Program-made: the position numbers and the translations under genes
Shown: positions 46,669 through 55,211 of the stretch, in pieces
How the letters are laid out: every line of letters starts with the position of its first letter
How positions within the stretch are numbered: the stretch's first letter is position 1
Assembly (NCBI GenBank): GCA_964479275.1
Contig: CAYZLR010000004.1
Span: 22,331-86,330, forward strand
Reading direction: 5' to 3'
Length of the DNA stretch: 64,000 bases
DNA from: CALLPQ01 sp964479275
GTDB taxonomy: Bacteria > Pseudomonadota > Alphaproteobacteria > Caulobacterales > Parvularculaceae
Notes under the pieces: model-generated
Databases searched by the model: none
What the model saw: the letters and a program-made list of their open reading frames with translations, nothing else
Told to the model about the DNA's origin: nothing

Positions 46669-47049
46669 AGCGTCTTAAACTCCTCAAGGCTCTTTATGCT
46701 CAAAAACATGATTACGGTATTTTACTCTATGACTTCTTCAACCCGAACAAACCAGCCCCGCTTGAATGGCCAATACTTTCAGATCTGGATGTTATCCATG
46801 ATTTCAAGTGTGCATCTGGTTTGGGTGATTTTTCAACATTTATGTCCGCCCTTAATTGCAATTAACGTAAATATACTATAATTTTACCAAATGATCAATA
46901 TTTTCACGCGCACTCTTGAATTAATTTGGCTTATCAGACGAATATCTATTTAAAACCGATATGAAAACTCACCTCACTGCGAGAACCCTTGACGAAGACC
47001 AATCTCACGCCTCACTTTCACCAATCCCTCATAAGGCCATGCATTAAAT
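46669..47049. other. Divergent intergenic region hydA - deoA
   Basis: 381 bases between divergent catabolic genes, presumed to hold both promoters. A 14-bp palindrome is present at 46852-46865. The region next to deoA is AT-rich. No coding or RNA feature was recognised. Confidence 0.45.
46852..46865. promoter_or_regulatory. 14-bp palindrome between hydA and deoA
   Basis: TTAATTGCAATTAA is a perfect palindrome in the middle of the divergent hydA/deoA region. It is a candidate operator for the nearby RutR-like repressor or another regulator. It does not resemble the E. coli RutR site, and an AT-rich palindrome of this size could arise by chance. Confidence 0.25.
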
Positions 47050-48381
47050 ATGTTGTTTCCTGAAATCATCCGAAAAAAACGCGAAAACCAATCTCTCACG
47101 AAAGAGGAAATAGAATATTTTGTTGATGGACTTGCAGACACTTCTATCCCCGCTGAACAGATTTCCGCACTGGCTATGGCCATCTACTTCAATTCGATGA
47201 CACCCGAAGAAACCGGAATATTGACCATGGCTATGGCGCAGTCCGGGACTCGGGTAGATTGGGATTCAGTCGCTCTGGATGGCCCTATTGTTGATAAACA
47301 TTCTACGGGCGGCATTGGCGACAAAGTGAGCTTTTTACTTGCCCCTATCGTAGCCGCATGCGGTGGTTATGTTCCCATGATCTCAGGACGCGGGCTTGGC
47401 CATACTGGCGGCACGCTGGATAAAGTCGACGCTATCCCCAATTACCAATCGGCCCCCGATCTCGACAAGCTAAAAAAAGTTGTAAAATCGGTTGGCTGTG
47501 CAGTGATTGGACAAACCGATGATATCGCTCCGGCTGATCGACGCTTTTATGCCATTCGCGATGTCACCAGTACGGTTGAAAGTATCCCGCTGATCACCGC
47601 TTCTATTTTATCGAAAAAAATTGCGGCTGGAAACCAGGCTCTGGTTATGGATGTTAAGGTTGGCACTGGCGCTTTCATGCAGAAATTAAGCGATGCCCGA
47701 GCTCTCGCGCTTTCTATAATCCGCGCAGCAAACACCATAGACCTTAAAACAACCGCCCTGATCACAGATATGAACCAATGCCTTGGAACAACTGCTGGTA
47801 ACTGTGTTGAGATTAAAGAATGCATTGATTATCTCACCAATGTTTACCGAGATCCCCGGCTTGATAAGGTAACGCAAAATCTTTCTGCGCAAATGCTCGT
47901 TACGACTGGATTGGAGAATCATCTTGATACAGCGCTTCAAAAAACCGAGTCCGTAATTTCCTCTGGTAGAGCTGCTGAAATATTTGGCGAGATGGTTTCA
48001 GCCCTAGGTGGACCGACTGATTTCATCGAAAATCACGAAACTTATTTACAAAAAGCACCGGTGATTAAGCCCATTTTTGCAGAAACTGAAGGTATCATTG
48101 TCGCGGTCAATGCCCGTGAAATCGGCAATGCAATTATCGGACTTCGCGGCGGGAGACGCCGCCCTGGAGAAACACTGGATTTATCCACTGGGTTTAGTGA
48201 TATTGCCCCCATTGGTAGCAAGATTGATACAAGTAAGCCCATTGCCTTTGTCCACGCAGCAAACGAGAATGCAGCCGAAAAGGCCGCACAAGATTTAAGA
48301 GCCGCTTGTACTTTTGCGCAAAACACTCCAACAAAAACGCCTCTTATTTACGAGACACTCACTGCCAAAAATCTGGCTTAA
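47050..48381 (+). CDS. deoA: Thymidine phosphorylase
   Basis: Phosphorolysis of thymidine and deoxyuridine to the base plus deoxyribose-1-phosphate, feeding DeoB and DeoC. The signature SGRGLGHTGGTLDKVDAIP and the phosphate-binding KHSTGGIGDKVSF are present, along with the C-terminal pyrimidine nucleoside phosphorylase domain (GLRGGRRRPGETLD). The 443 aa matches E. coli DeoA. First gene of a rightward deoA - nucleoside hydrolase - rbsK operon. Confidence 0.96.
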   Translation: MLFPEIIRKKRENQSLTKEEIEYFVDGLADTSIPAEQISALAMAIYFNSMTPEETGILTMAMAQSGTRVDWDSVALDGPIVDKHSTGGIGDKVSFLLAPIVAACGGYVPMISGRGLGHTGGTLDKVDAIPNYQSAPDLDKLKKVVKSVGCAVIGQTDDIAPADRRFYAIRDVTSTVESIPLITASILSKKIAAGNQALVMDVKVGTGAFMQKLSDARALALSIIRAANTIDLKTTALITDMNQCLGTTAGNCVEIKECIDYLTNVYRDPRLDKVTQNLSAQMLVTTGLENHLDTALQKTESVISSGRAAEIFGEMVSALGGPTDFIENHETYLQKAPVIKPIFAETEGIIVAVNAREIGNAIIGLRGGRRRPGETLDLSTGFSDIAPIGSKIDTSKPIAFVHAANENAAEKAAQDLRAACTFAQNTPTKTPLIYETLTAKNLA

Positions 48382-48411
48382 TCCAATGCAGCCACAAGGG
48401 ATATTACGCTT

Positions 48412-49365
48412 ATGGCCTTAAAAAATATCATTATTGATTGTGACCCCGGTCAAGATGACGCAATTGCTCTCTTGCTGGCTTTCGCATCACGGGACTTTTT
48501 CAATATACTCGGCATTACCACAGTTGCCGGAAATGTTTCTCTCGAAAAAGGGTTCAGAAATGCGCGTATTATCGCTGAGTTGGCCAATATTGTTGATATC
48601 CCAATTTTAGCTGGCTGCGATCGCCCCTTAAAACATGACCTTGTGACCGCACAACATGTACACGGAGCAACGGGAATTGATGGGATCGACATATTCGAAC
48701 CCAGCCCAACACAGGCCAAAGGCGATCCCGATCAGCATGGTGTAGATTTCATCATTGAAACCTTAAAATCTGCATCTGACAAATCAGTAACCCTAGTGCC
48801 TACGGGGCCGCTGACAAATATTGCGAGCGCGCTCAACAAAGCACCAGAGATAACAAAAAGCATTGAACAAATCGTATTAATGGGCGGCGCTATGCGCGAA
48901 GGGGGCAACATTACTCCATCTGCAGAATTCAATATCTATGTGGACCCGGATGCCGCTGATATTGTCCTCAAAAGCGCATTGCCCATTGTAATGCATGGTC
49001 TTGATGTTACCCATAAGGTTTTGTGCACAAAAGAACGGTTAGAGAGAATTCGCGCATACAAAACGCCCGTCTGCGAGGCAGCTTATAATATGCTGTCCTT
49101 TTTCAATCGGTTTGATCAGGAAAAATATGGCTCTCCTGGCGCCCCTCTACATGATCCGTGCACGCTAGTTTATTTGCTTGATCCAACGTTGTTTAAATCC
49201 AAATTATGTAACGTTGAAATCGAAACACAATCCCCCTTAACTCGCGGAGAAAGCTGCGTTGATTTCTGGCAAGTTACGAATCGTCAAACCAATGTCGAAT
49301 GGGTTTTTGATGTCGATGCAGAAGGTTTTTTTGATTTGTTGATCGAGAAACTGGGGAAGCTATAA
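48412..49365 (+). CDS. Nucleoside hydrolase (inosine/uridine-preferring type)
   Basis: Hydrolyses ribonucleosides to free base and ribose. The calcium-binding motif IIDCDPGQDDAIALLLAF is at the N-terminus, LVPTGPLTNIASAL and IVLMGGAMREGGNITPSAEFN lie in the middle, and PLHDPCTLVYLLDP is at the C-terminal end. The 317 aa matches RihA/RihB-like enzymes; pyrimidine preference is likely from context only. It is 30 bases after deoA and 84 before ribokinase, which would phosphorylate the released ribose. Confidence 0.93.
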   Translation: MALKNIIIDCDPGQDDAIALLLAFASRDFFNILGITTVAGNVSLEKGFRNARIIAELANIVDIPILAGCDRPLKHDLVTAQHVHGATGIDGIDIFEPSPTQAKGDPDQHGVDFIIETLKSASDKSVTLVPTGPLTNIASALNKAPEITKSIEQIVLMGGAMREGGNITPSAEFNIYVDPDAADIVLKSALPIVMHGLDVTHKVLCTKERLERIRAYKTPVCEAAYNMLSFFNRFDQEKYGSPGAPLHDPCTLVYLLDPTLFKSKLCNVEIETQSPLTRGESCVDFWQVTNRQTNVEWVFDVDAEGFFDLLIEKLGKL

Positions 49366-49449
49366 ACTTCTTATTTCAAATTCTCTCTACACTAACGAAC
49401 TAGTCAACCTTATCATGATAAAATACATCACATCAAAGTAGCACTCGCC

Positions 49450-50340
49450 ATGACCACAGCTCTTCCCGATATACTCGTCATTGGTTCCGTAAACTTGGAT
49501 ATTGTTGCTACAGGACCAACACTACCAACCCCTGGGGAAACGGTGAGTGATGCAACACTTGCAAGCTATCCGGGAGGCAAGGGCGCCAATCAAGCACTTG
49601 CCGCAAAAAGACTGGGAGCGAACGTGCACCTCATCGCGAATGTTGGCAAAGACGATCACGCAGCAAAAGCCTTAGAGCTTTTAAAACAGCACCAAGTCAA
49701 TCTTGATTTTCTTCAAGAAGATGAAAACGCATCGACGGGCGTTGCCTTGATTGCGGTTTCGGCTGACGGTGAAAACCAGATTATTGTAGCGCCAGGGGCT
49801 AACGCGCTTTGCACAGCACCAAAAATCATAGAAAATTTAGAGAATGTACCCTGCCCTGAAGCCATTATTTGCCAGTTAGAGATACCCATCCCGGCCATAA
49901 GCTATGCCGCCAGTTGGGCCCGCGAGCAGGCCGGAGAAAAAAAATGTTTTTTCTGTTTAAATGCGGCACCGGCAAGGCCGTTACCTGACAGTTTGTTCTC
50001 TCAACTAGATCTGCTCATCGTCAATGAATCAGAAGCCCATTTTTATGGCGAGCAACTTCATCGTTGCGGCGGATACGTTGCCATTACATACGGAGAAAAA
50101 GGGGCAAGCCTTTTTAAAGCGGGTGAAAAAATCGCCATGGCCACTCCCCCAAGAGTTGATGTCGTCGATACGACAGGGGCCGGTGATTCGTTTACCGCAG
50201 CACTCACATTTGCTCTGTTGCAAAATATGCAGCCCGAACATGCATTAAAATTTGCCTGCGCAGCGGGAGCTTTGGCCGCAACTCGCCAAGGGGCTCAGCC
50301 ATCCTTTCCAGAAAAATCACAAATTGAAGCCTTGCTTTAA
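49450..50340 (+). CDS. rbsK: Ribokinase
   Basis: PfkB-family sugar kinase converting ribose to ribose-5-phosphate. The N-terminal motif ILVIGSVNLDIVATGPTLPTPGETV and GGKGANQALAAKRLGANVHLIANVGKD match ribokinases, and the C-terminal catalytic motif DTTGAGDSFTAAL holds the Asp base. The 296 aa is normal. It follows nucleoside hydrolase, so ribose from nucleosides would enter the pentose phosphate pathway. Confidence 0.93.
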   Translation: MTTALPDILVIGSVNLDIVATGPTLPTPGETVSDATLASYPGGKGANQALAAKRLGANVHLIANVGKDDHAAKALELLKQHQVNLDFLQEDENASTGVALIAVSADGENQIIVAPGANALCTAPKIIENLENVPCPEAIICQLEIPIPAISYAASWAREQAGEKKCFFCLNAAPARPLPDSLFSQLDLLIVNESEAHFYGEQLHRCGGYVAITYGEKGASLFKAGEKIAMATPPRVDVVDTTGAGDSFTAALTFALLQNMQPEHALKFACAAGALAATRQGAQPSFPEKSQIEALL

Positions 50341-50563
50341 ATAAAGCCGATTTTGTCGACGAAAAACCTTACGCGTCCATCAACATAGATGCTTGTAAAG
50401 TCCTTATTGATTCCCTGAGAAAGCTGTCTGTTACTTCTTTATCACAGACCACCGATTGATTTTTGACTTTTTGATAAAAAAATAGAATCTCCTTTGATTC
50501 TCCTCTATAATCACAATCAGGTGACTAAAATTTGAAGCAATTTAAATGGTTAGGGAATGAATT

Positions 50564-52810
50564 ATGAAATTACAAAAAAACCTTAAGGTGAAAAAATCAA
50601 TTCTAAACGCTACAGCACTTGTCTCAAGCCTTTGCATTTTAACGCCCAATATAGCGGCAAATGCACAAGATGAAGACGAAAGTCGTTTTGACAATATCGT
50701 TGTTACCTCTAAACGCATTGAACAAAATATTTATGAAGCGCCCGTAGCGGTTACAGTTTTTGATACAGACTCACTTGAAAAACGTAATGCGAATAACCTG
50801 ATCGACATTGGTAAGTACGTCCCTAACCTTACCGTCACAACGTTTGGCGCCGGTAATCCCAGCTCACAATTCCCAAGTATTCGTGGTATCGGCTTCCAAG
50901 ATCATCTCATCGTTATTGACCCCACTGTTGGTGTTTATGTTGACGGTGTTTATCTCGGACGCCAAATTGGGCAAAATCTAAATCTTGCCAATATTGAACG
51001 CATCGAAGTTTTGCGCGGTCCGCAAGGAACACTATTTGGGCGAAACTCTATTGGTGGTGCGATCAATATTATTACTCAACAACCAGGTGATGTTGAAGTT
51101 GCAGAAGTAAATTTACAGGGGGGAACTCGCGGACGCTTCAATGGTAGTTTCTACGGAAATACAAAATTATCTGATACCTTGGCCGTATCTGCAAATTTCG
51201 GCATTGATAGAAGAAATGGTATTGGAGACTTTCTCAATGTGACCAACCCGGAAGCCAGAGTTGGTGAATTGCAAGATATTTTTGGCCGTGTTTCTTTAAA
51301 GTGGCAACCATCAAGTCAATTTTCACTGCTACTCTCTGCCGATGGTAACACTTTTACCGGCGGACAATCCCCGTTTCAAACGACTTTCTTTGAACCTGAT
51401 GGGGGGTGTACTGCAGATGATGTTGGCAATCAGTTCGGCGCATTCGCACCCGCCTGCTTTGCCGGTCTCGATGCCTCCAGTCAATCTGCTGACCCATTCG
51501 ATACCAATTCAGGACAAGCAGATTTAGCGCGTACAGCCAGTGATGCCTATGGCTTTAGTGGCACAGCGACCTATGATTTTTCAGAAGCCTTAATTTTGAA
51601 ACTTATTGGCAGCTATCGCTTCTCTTCTTACGAAGGTGGGCTTGATGACGACGGTGCGGAAATAGACTTTCTCTCCTTTCCAGAAGTTGGTGAAGCAGAA
51701 CAGTTTTCCATTGAAGCGCAAGTCAGTGGCCGATCCGGTATCCTCGATTATGTTGGCGGTATCTATTATTTCGAAGAAGAAGGAAACAATTTCCAACTCC
51801 CTGTAACCTTTAATGGCGGTACAAATGGTACTTTTGAACAGACACAGGAAACAACAAGTTTTGCCGTGTTTGCCAATATTGGCGCTCAGGTTACTGATGC
51901 CTTGCGCGTTTCTGGTGGTCTTCGCTTTACTGACGATTCCAAGGATGCAACGGCCAATGTTGGATTTGCGCCAGTTTTTGGTAACGAAGCCGACTTTTCT
52001 GAAGTGACGTGGGAAGCTTCTGCCACCTACGCACTCGGGTCCAATTTAAATGTGTTTGCAACAGCTGCACGTGGATATCAATCTGGTCAATTTCCTGCTC
52101 GGCCGTTCTTTGCCGCCTTTGCAAATGATTTATTCGTAGCCACTGCGCCCGTTATCGCAACCAACTATGAAGCCGGCTTAAAAGGCGAACCTTTTCCTTG
52201 GTTACAACTAAGCCTCTCTGCATTCTACACGGACTATAGTGACTACCCGGCACAAATTAGTTTTGTCGATGACACTGGATTTAACACAATTACAGATACT
52301 GCGGATGCGCGATCATTTGGTGTTGAATGGGAAGGCAATATCAGCTTAGGAAACTTCTTACTCAATACTTCTGTCGGATATATCGATGCTGAATTTACAG
52401 ATGTTCCAGCAGCTCCTTCAGATGCGACCGTCAACACTGATCTTTCTATTGATGAAGGTGATGCATTGCCATTAACACCGCGCTGGACCGTTGCGATTGG
52501 CCCTCAATATACCTTTCCTGTAGAAAGCGGAGACATTGTTGCACGGCTAGATTACTCCTATCGCGGTGACCTTGAAGGTCAGCCAAATAATGATCCGTTA
52601 GCGCAGATCGATAGTCGCTTTTTGCTTGGCTTTAACATCACTTATTTCAATACCGACGCAAACTGGTCAGTGGGCGTATATGGCAAAAACATTACTGATG
52701 AACGTTATGTACAATCTGCATTGAATGTTGGTCCATACCTGCTCAATGTATTGAGTAATGATGCAAGTGAATTCGGCGTGAAATTCTCGAAAACATTTGG
52801 CGGGAATTAA
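50564..52810 (+). CDS. TonB-dependent outer-membrane receptor
   Basis: Outer-membrane active importer. A signal peptide ends near residue 35 (NIAANAQ). A TonB box-like DNIVVTSKR follows, then the plug domain (DIGKYVPNLTV, RGIGFQDH, GVYVDGVYLGR, IERIEVLRGPQGTLFGRN, SIGGAINIITQQPG). A 22-strand barrel then ends in an aromatic C-terminal segment (ASEFGVKFSKTFGG). The 748 aa is typical. Substrate unknown; position after deoA, nucleoside hydrolase and rbsK hints at nucleosides or related compounds, but a 223-base gap and its own AGGGA ribosome binding site leave co-expression open. Confidence 0.9.
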   Translation: MKLQKNLKVKKSILNATALVSSLCILTPNIAANAQDEDESRFDNIVVTSKRIEQNIYEAPVAVTVFDTDSLEKRNANNLIDIGKYVPNLTVTTFGAGNPSSQFPSIRGIGFQDHLIVIDPTVGVYVDGVYLGRQIGQNLNLANIERIEVLRGPQGTLFGRNSIGGAINIITQQPGDVEVAEVNLQGGTRGRFNGSFYGNTKLSDTLAVSANFGIDRRNGIGDFLNVTNPEARVGELQDIFGRVSLKWQPSSQFSLLLSADGNTFTGGQSPFQTTFFEPDGGCTADDVGNQFGAFAPACFAGLDASSQSADPFDTNSGQADLARTASDAYGFSGTATYDFSEALILKLIGSYRFSSYEGGLDDDGAEIDFLSFPEVGEAEQFSIEAQVSGRSGILDYVGGIYYFEEEGNNFQLPVTFNGGTNGTFEQTQETTSFAVFANIGAQVTDALRVSGGLRFTDDSKDATANVGFAPVFGNEADFSEVTWEASATYALGSNLNVFATAARGYQSGQFPARPFFAAFANDLFVATAPVIATNYEAGLKGEPFPWLQLSLSAFYTDYSDYPAQISFVDDTGFNTITDTADARSFGVEWEGNISLGNFLLNTSVGYIDAEFTDVPAAPSDATVNTDLSIDEGDALPLTPRWTVAIGPQYTFPVESGDIVARLDYSYRGDLEGQPNNDPLAQIDSRFLLGFNITYFNTDANWSVGVYGKNITDERYVQSALNVGPYLLNVLSNDASEFGVKFSKTFGGN

Positions 52811-52822
52811 AACTTAATTCGC

Positions 52823-52930
52823 TCTAAAGCATTTCCAGATCAAGTGGCTACCGGTTGATCGTGCGCAAATGCGACAAACTAATAATTTAAAGCACCTCCT
52901 GATTCCATTTGATGCGGAGGTGCTTTAAGG
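52823..52930 (+). repeat. Dispersed repeat copy D (best preserved)
   Basis: Reads GCATTTCCAGATCAAGTGGC, ACCGGTTGATCGTGCGCAAATGCGACAAAC, and ends in a strong hairpin AAAGCACCTCC / GGAGGTGCTTT about 20 bases apart. It is in the 3' gap between the convergent TonB receptor and MarR genes. This is the most complete copy and sets the family consensus. Confidence 0.82.
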
Positions 52931-52934
52931 GACA

Positions 52935-52989
52935 GTATAATGAACAAAACTCGCATGGTATTTAGCCATGCGAGTTTTGTTCATTATAC
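52935..52989. terminator. Perfect 24-bp hairpin between convergent genes
   Basis: Two perfectly complementary 24-base arms (52935-52958 and 52966-52989) with a 7-base loop, core AAACTCGCATGG / CCATGCGAGTTT. The TonB receptor gene ends on the left and the MarR gene on the right. The GTTTT/AAAAC flanks could serve as a two-way terminator. The stem is unusually long and perfect for that role. Confidence 0.6.
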
Positions 52990-52992
52990 ATA

Positions 52993-53508
52993 TCATTTCA
53001 TGGCTTCTTCTATTTTCATAATATGAAAACTCAACATGCTCGAGAACTGTTCAAAATTGACCCCGGCCCCTTGCATTGATTGATCAATCGCGCGGATAGC
53101 GTGAGCAAGCTCAGCGGCTATGATAGAATAATTTTTTTCTCCCTGCGCCGTCATGTATAAACTGGATTTGCGCCTATCAGACGCGTCATTTACTTTTTCA
53201 ATTAACTGTGCATCAATCAAACTGGCTACGGCGCGGCTCACCAAACCTTTATCCATTGGCGTAACATTAACAACCTCTGCTGAGCTTCTGCCTGGCTGCT
53301 CGGCAACAGCGGCCAAGACCCGCCACTGGCTTAAGTTCAAATCAGTATATTGGCGAACGATCGTCATCGTATGCCGGCTCACAAGGTCGCCCAAGACAGC
53401 AGCTTGATAAGGCCAGAATTCTTTCAAAGGCGGTAAAGCATCCAGATCGCTTCTCTCCAAATCACTTGTCCCTTTGCAGTGATCATTTTCAGGTTTGTTC
53501 ATTGACAT
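52993..53508 (-). CDS. MarR-family transcriptional regulator (hppD-linked)
   Basis: Winged-helix regulator. The fold runs from the AAVLGDLVSRHTM-like dimer helix, through LSQWRVLAAVAEQPGRSSAEVVNVTPMDKGLVSRAVASL (the helix-turn-helix), to the wing DASDRRKSSLYMTAQGEK. The 171 aa is typical from ATG at 53508; a TTG upstream would give 179. It is divergent from hppD, with two palindromes in the 66-base gap. Repression of hppD by binding those palindromes, relieved by an aromatic metabolite, is the likely role. Confidence 0.88.
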   Translation of the reverse strand: MSMNKPENDHCKGTSDLERSDLDALPPLKEFWPYQAAVLGDLVSRHTMTIVRQYTDLNLSQWRVLAAVAEQPGRSSAEVVNVTPMDKGLVSRAVASLIDAQLIEKVNDASDRRKSSLYMTAQGEKNYSIIAAELAHAIRAIDQSMQGAGVNFEQFSSMLSFHIMKIEEAMK

Positions 53509-53519
53509 TCTCAAAAGTA

Positions 53520-53533
53520 GTTGTAAAAACAAC
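53520..53533. promoter_or_regulatory. Palindromic operator 1 (MarR/hppD)
   Basis: GTTGTAAAAACAAC: four-base arms GTTG/CAAC around a six-base AT core, 12 bases from the MarR start codon. It shares its arms with the second site and lies in the divergent promoter, typical of MarR operators. Confidence 0.55.
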
Positions 53534-53545
53534 CATAATGATATT

Positions 53546-53561
53546 GGTTGCTTTTACAACC
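53546..53561. promoter_or_regulatory. Palindromic operator 2 (MarR/hppD)
   Basis: GGTTGCTTTTACAACC: five-base arms GGTTG/CAACC around a six-base AT core, 14 bases before the hppD start codon. It is the same motif as operator 1 in the reverse orientation, with centres 27 bases apart. Confidence 0.55.
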
Positions 53562-53574
53562 ATTAAAAGGAAAC

Positions 53575-54666
53575 ATGATGGCCGACCTTTTTGAAAACCC
53601 CATGGGACTAAACGGCTTTGAATTTATTGAATTTTCGGCCAATGAGCCTGGACTGCTAGAAAACCTGTTTAGCGCAATGGGTTTTACAAAGATTGCCAAA
53701 CATCGCTCAAAACATGTCGAATTATGGCGCCAAGGCTCAATCAATTTAATCACAAATTATGAGTATAATGCCCCGGCAGGACATTTCTTACGGGAGCATG
53801 GTCCCAGCGCGTGCGGTATGGGTTTTCGCGTTAAAGACGCAAAACAAGCCTATGAACGCGCCCTGGAACTTGGTGCCGAACCTATAAACACAGATGTCGG
53901 CCCAATGGAGCTCTCAATCCCTGCAATTCGCGGGATTGGCGGAGGCGCTATTTACTTCATTGATCGCTTTGGGGATGCGCTCTCAATCTACGATATTGAT
54001 TTTGAATATATTGAGGGTGTTGACAAAAACCCGGTCGGTTTTGGGTTTAATATCATCGATCATCTGACACACAATGTTTATCGTGGTCGCATGGATTATT
54101 GGGCTGAGTATTATGAGCGCCTGTTTAACTTCCGGGAGATTCGCTATTTCGATATTAAAGGCGAGTATACAGGCTTAAAATCTCGTGCGCTGACCGCACC
54201 GGACGGAAAAATCCGTATTCCCCTCAATGAAGAAGGCGAAAATGGCAAAGGCCAAATAGAAGAATATCTTCTAGAGCATCGCGGCGAAGGCATTCAACAC
54301 ATTGCCCTCTCCAGTGATGATCTCCTCTCCAGCGTAGATAAATTGCGCAAAGCCGGTGTCGAACTCATGACAGCACCACCTGACACCTATTACGAAATGT
54401 TGGAAGAACGTTTGCCCGGTCATGGCGAGCCAACCCATGAACTCAAAGCGCGTGGCATTTTACTAGATGGCTCTACCGAGAATAACGACCCTCGCTTGCT
54501 CTTACAAATTTTTGCAACACCAAAAATCGGCCCAGTCTTTTTCGAATTCATTCAGCGCAAAAAAGATGAAGGTTTTGGAGAAGGAAATTTTAAGGCCTTG
54601 TTTATGTCCATAGAACGAGATCAAATTAATCGAGGCACTCTAGAAACCAGTGATGCAAGCAAATGA
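53575..54666 (+). CDS. hppD: 4-Hydroxyphenylpyruvate dioxygenase
   Basis: Non-haem iron enzyme that turns 4-hydroxyphenylpyruvate into homogentisate, the second step of tyrosine degradation. It has two VOC-fold halves. The C-terminal half shows the iron ligands: His in NIIDHLTHNVYRGRMDYW, His in GIQHIALSSDDL and Glu in VFFEFIQRK, the last following LQIFATPKIGP. The start has AAGGA before two tandem ATG codons (53575 and 53578). About 363 aa is normal. First gene of hppD - VOC gene - fah, with a 4-base stop-start overlap to the next. Confidence 0.96.
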   Translation: MMADLFENPMGLNGFEFIEFSANEPGLLENLFSAMGFTKIAKHRSKHVELWRQGSINLITNYEYNAPAGHFLREHGPSACGMGFRVKDAKQAYERALELGAEPINTDVGPMELSIPAIRGIGGGAIYFIDRFGDALSIYDIDFEYIEGVDKNPVGFGFNIIDHLTHNVYRGRMDYWAEYYERLFNFREIRYFDIKGEYTGLKSRALTAPDGKIRIPLNEEGENGKGQIEEYLLEHRGEGIQHIALSSDDLLSSVDKLRKAGVELMTAPPDTYYEMLEERLPGHGEPTHELKARGILLDGSTENNDPRLLLQIFATPKIGPVFFEFIQRKKDEGFGEGNFKALFMSIERDQINRGTLETSDASK

Positions 54667-55208
54667 CAATTGAGACAGATGGATTTCATCACGTTGCTTA
54701 TCGATGCCGCGATGCCAAGGAAACCGTAGAATTTTACAACGGTATTCTGGGTATGGATTTTCAACTTGCGATTGCGGAAGATCATGTTCCCTCAACAGGG
54801 GCTTATGATCCTTACATGCATATTTTTCTAGATGCCGGTAACAATAATGTTTTGGCATTTTTTGAACTCCCGGAGCAGCCCGACATGGATCGGGACCGCA
54901 ATACTCCTGTCTGGGTACAGCATATTGCTTTGCGTGTTGATAGTGTTGAAGATCTGCTCAATGCAAAGAAAGAATTGGAAAAAGCTGGATTAGATGTATT
55001 GGGCCCAACACATCACGGTATTTTTAAATCCATATATTTCTTTGACCCCAATGGCCATCGCCTTGAATTGGCAGCAAATATTCACACTCCGGAGCAAATG
55101 CAGAAATTACATGATGTTGCCCCGGACATGCTAAAAGAATGGTCACAAACAAAAAAGGCGCCACGTCATGCGGCATGGTTACATCAAAAAATTAAAGATG
55201 AAAGTTAA
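54663..55208 (+). CDS. VOC-family metalloprotein in tyrosine operon
   Basis: Vicinal oxygen chelate (glyoxalase/bleomycin-resistance/extradiol dioxygenase fold) protein. The four metal-ligand positions of a glyoxalase I-like site seem present: His9/10 in GFHHVAYR, Glu68 in AFFELPE, His87 in WVQHIALRV and Glu135 in GHRLELAAN. It overlaps the hppD stop (ATGA) and is followed four bases later by the fumarylacetoacetase gene, so it should act in the same pathway. The reaction is not known: it could be an isomerase, a dioxygenase, a lyase or a helper. The C-terminal ~40 residues are charged, with no recognised domain. Similar genes occur beside hppD in some other alphaproteobacteria, as far as I recall. 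Confidence 0.8.
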   Translation: MTIETDGFHHVAYRCRDAKETVEFYNGILGMDFQLAIAEDHVPSTGAYDPYMHIFLDAGNNNVLAFFELPEQPDMDRDRNTPVWVQHIALRVDSVEDLLNAKKELEKAGLDVLGPTHHGIFKSIYFFDPNGHRLELAANIHTPEQMQKLHDVAPDMLKEWSQTKKAPRHAAWLHQKIKDES

Positions 55209-55211
55209 ATC

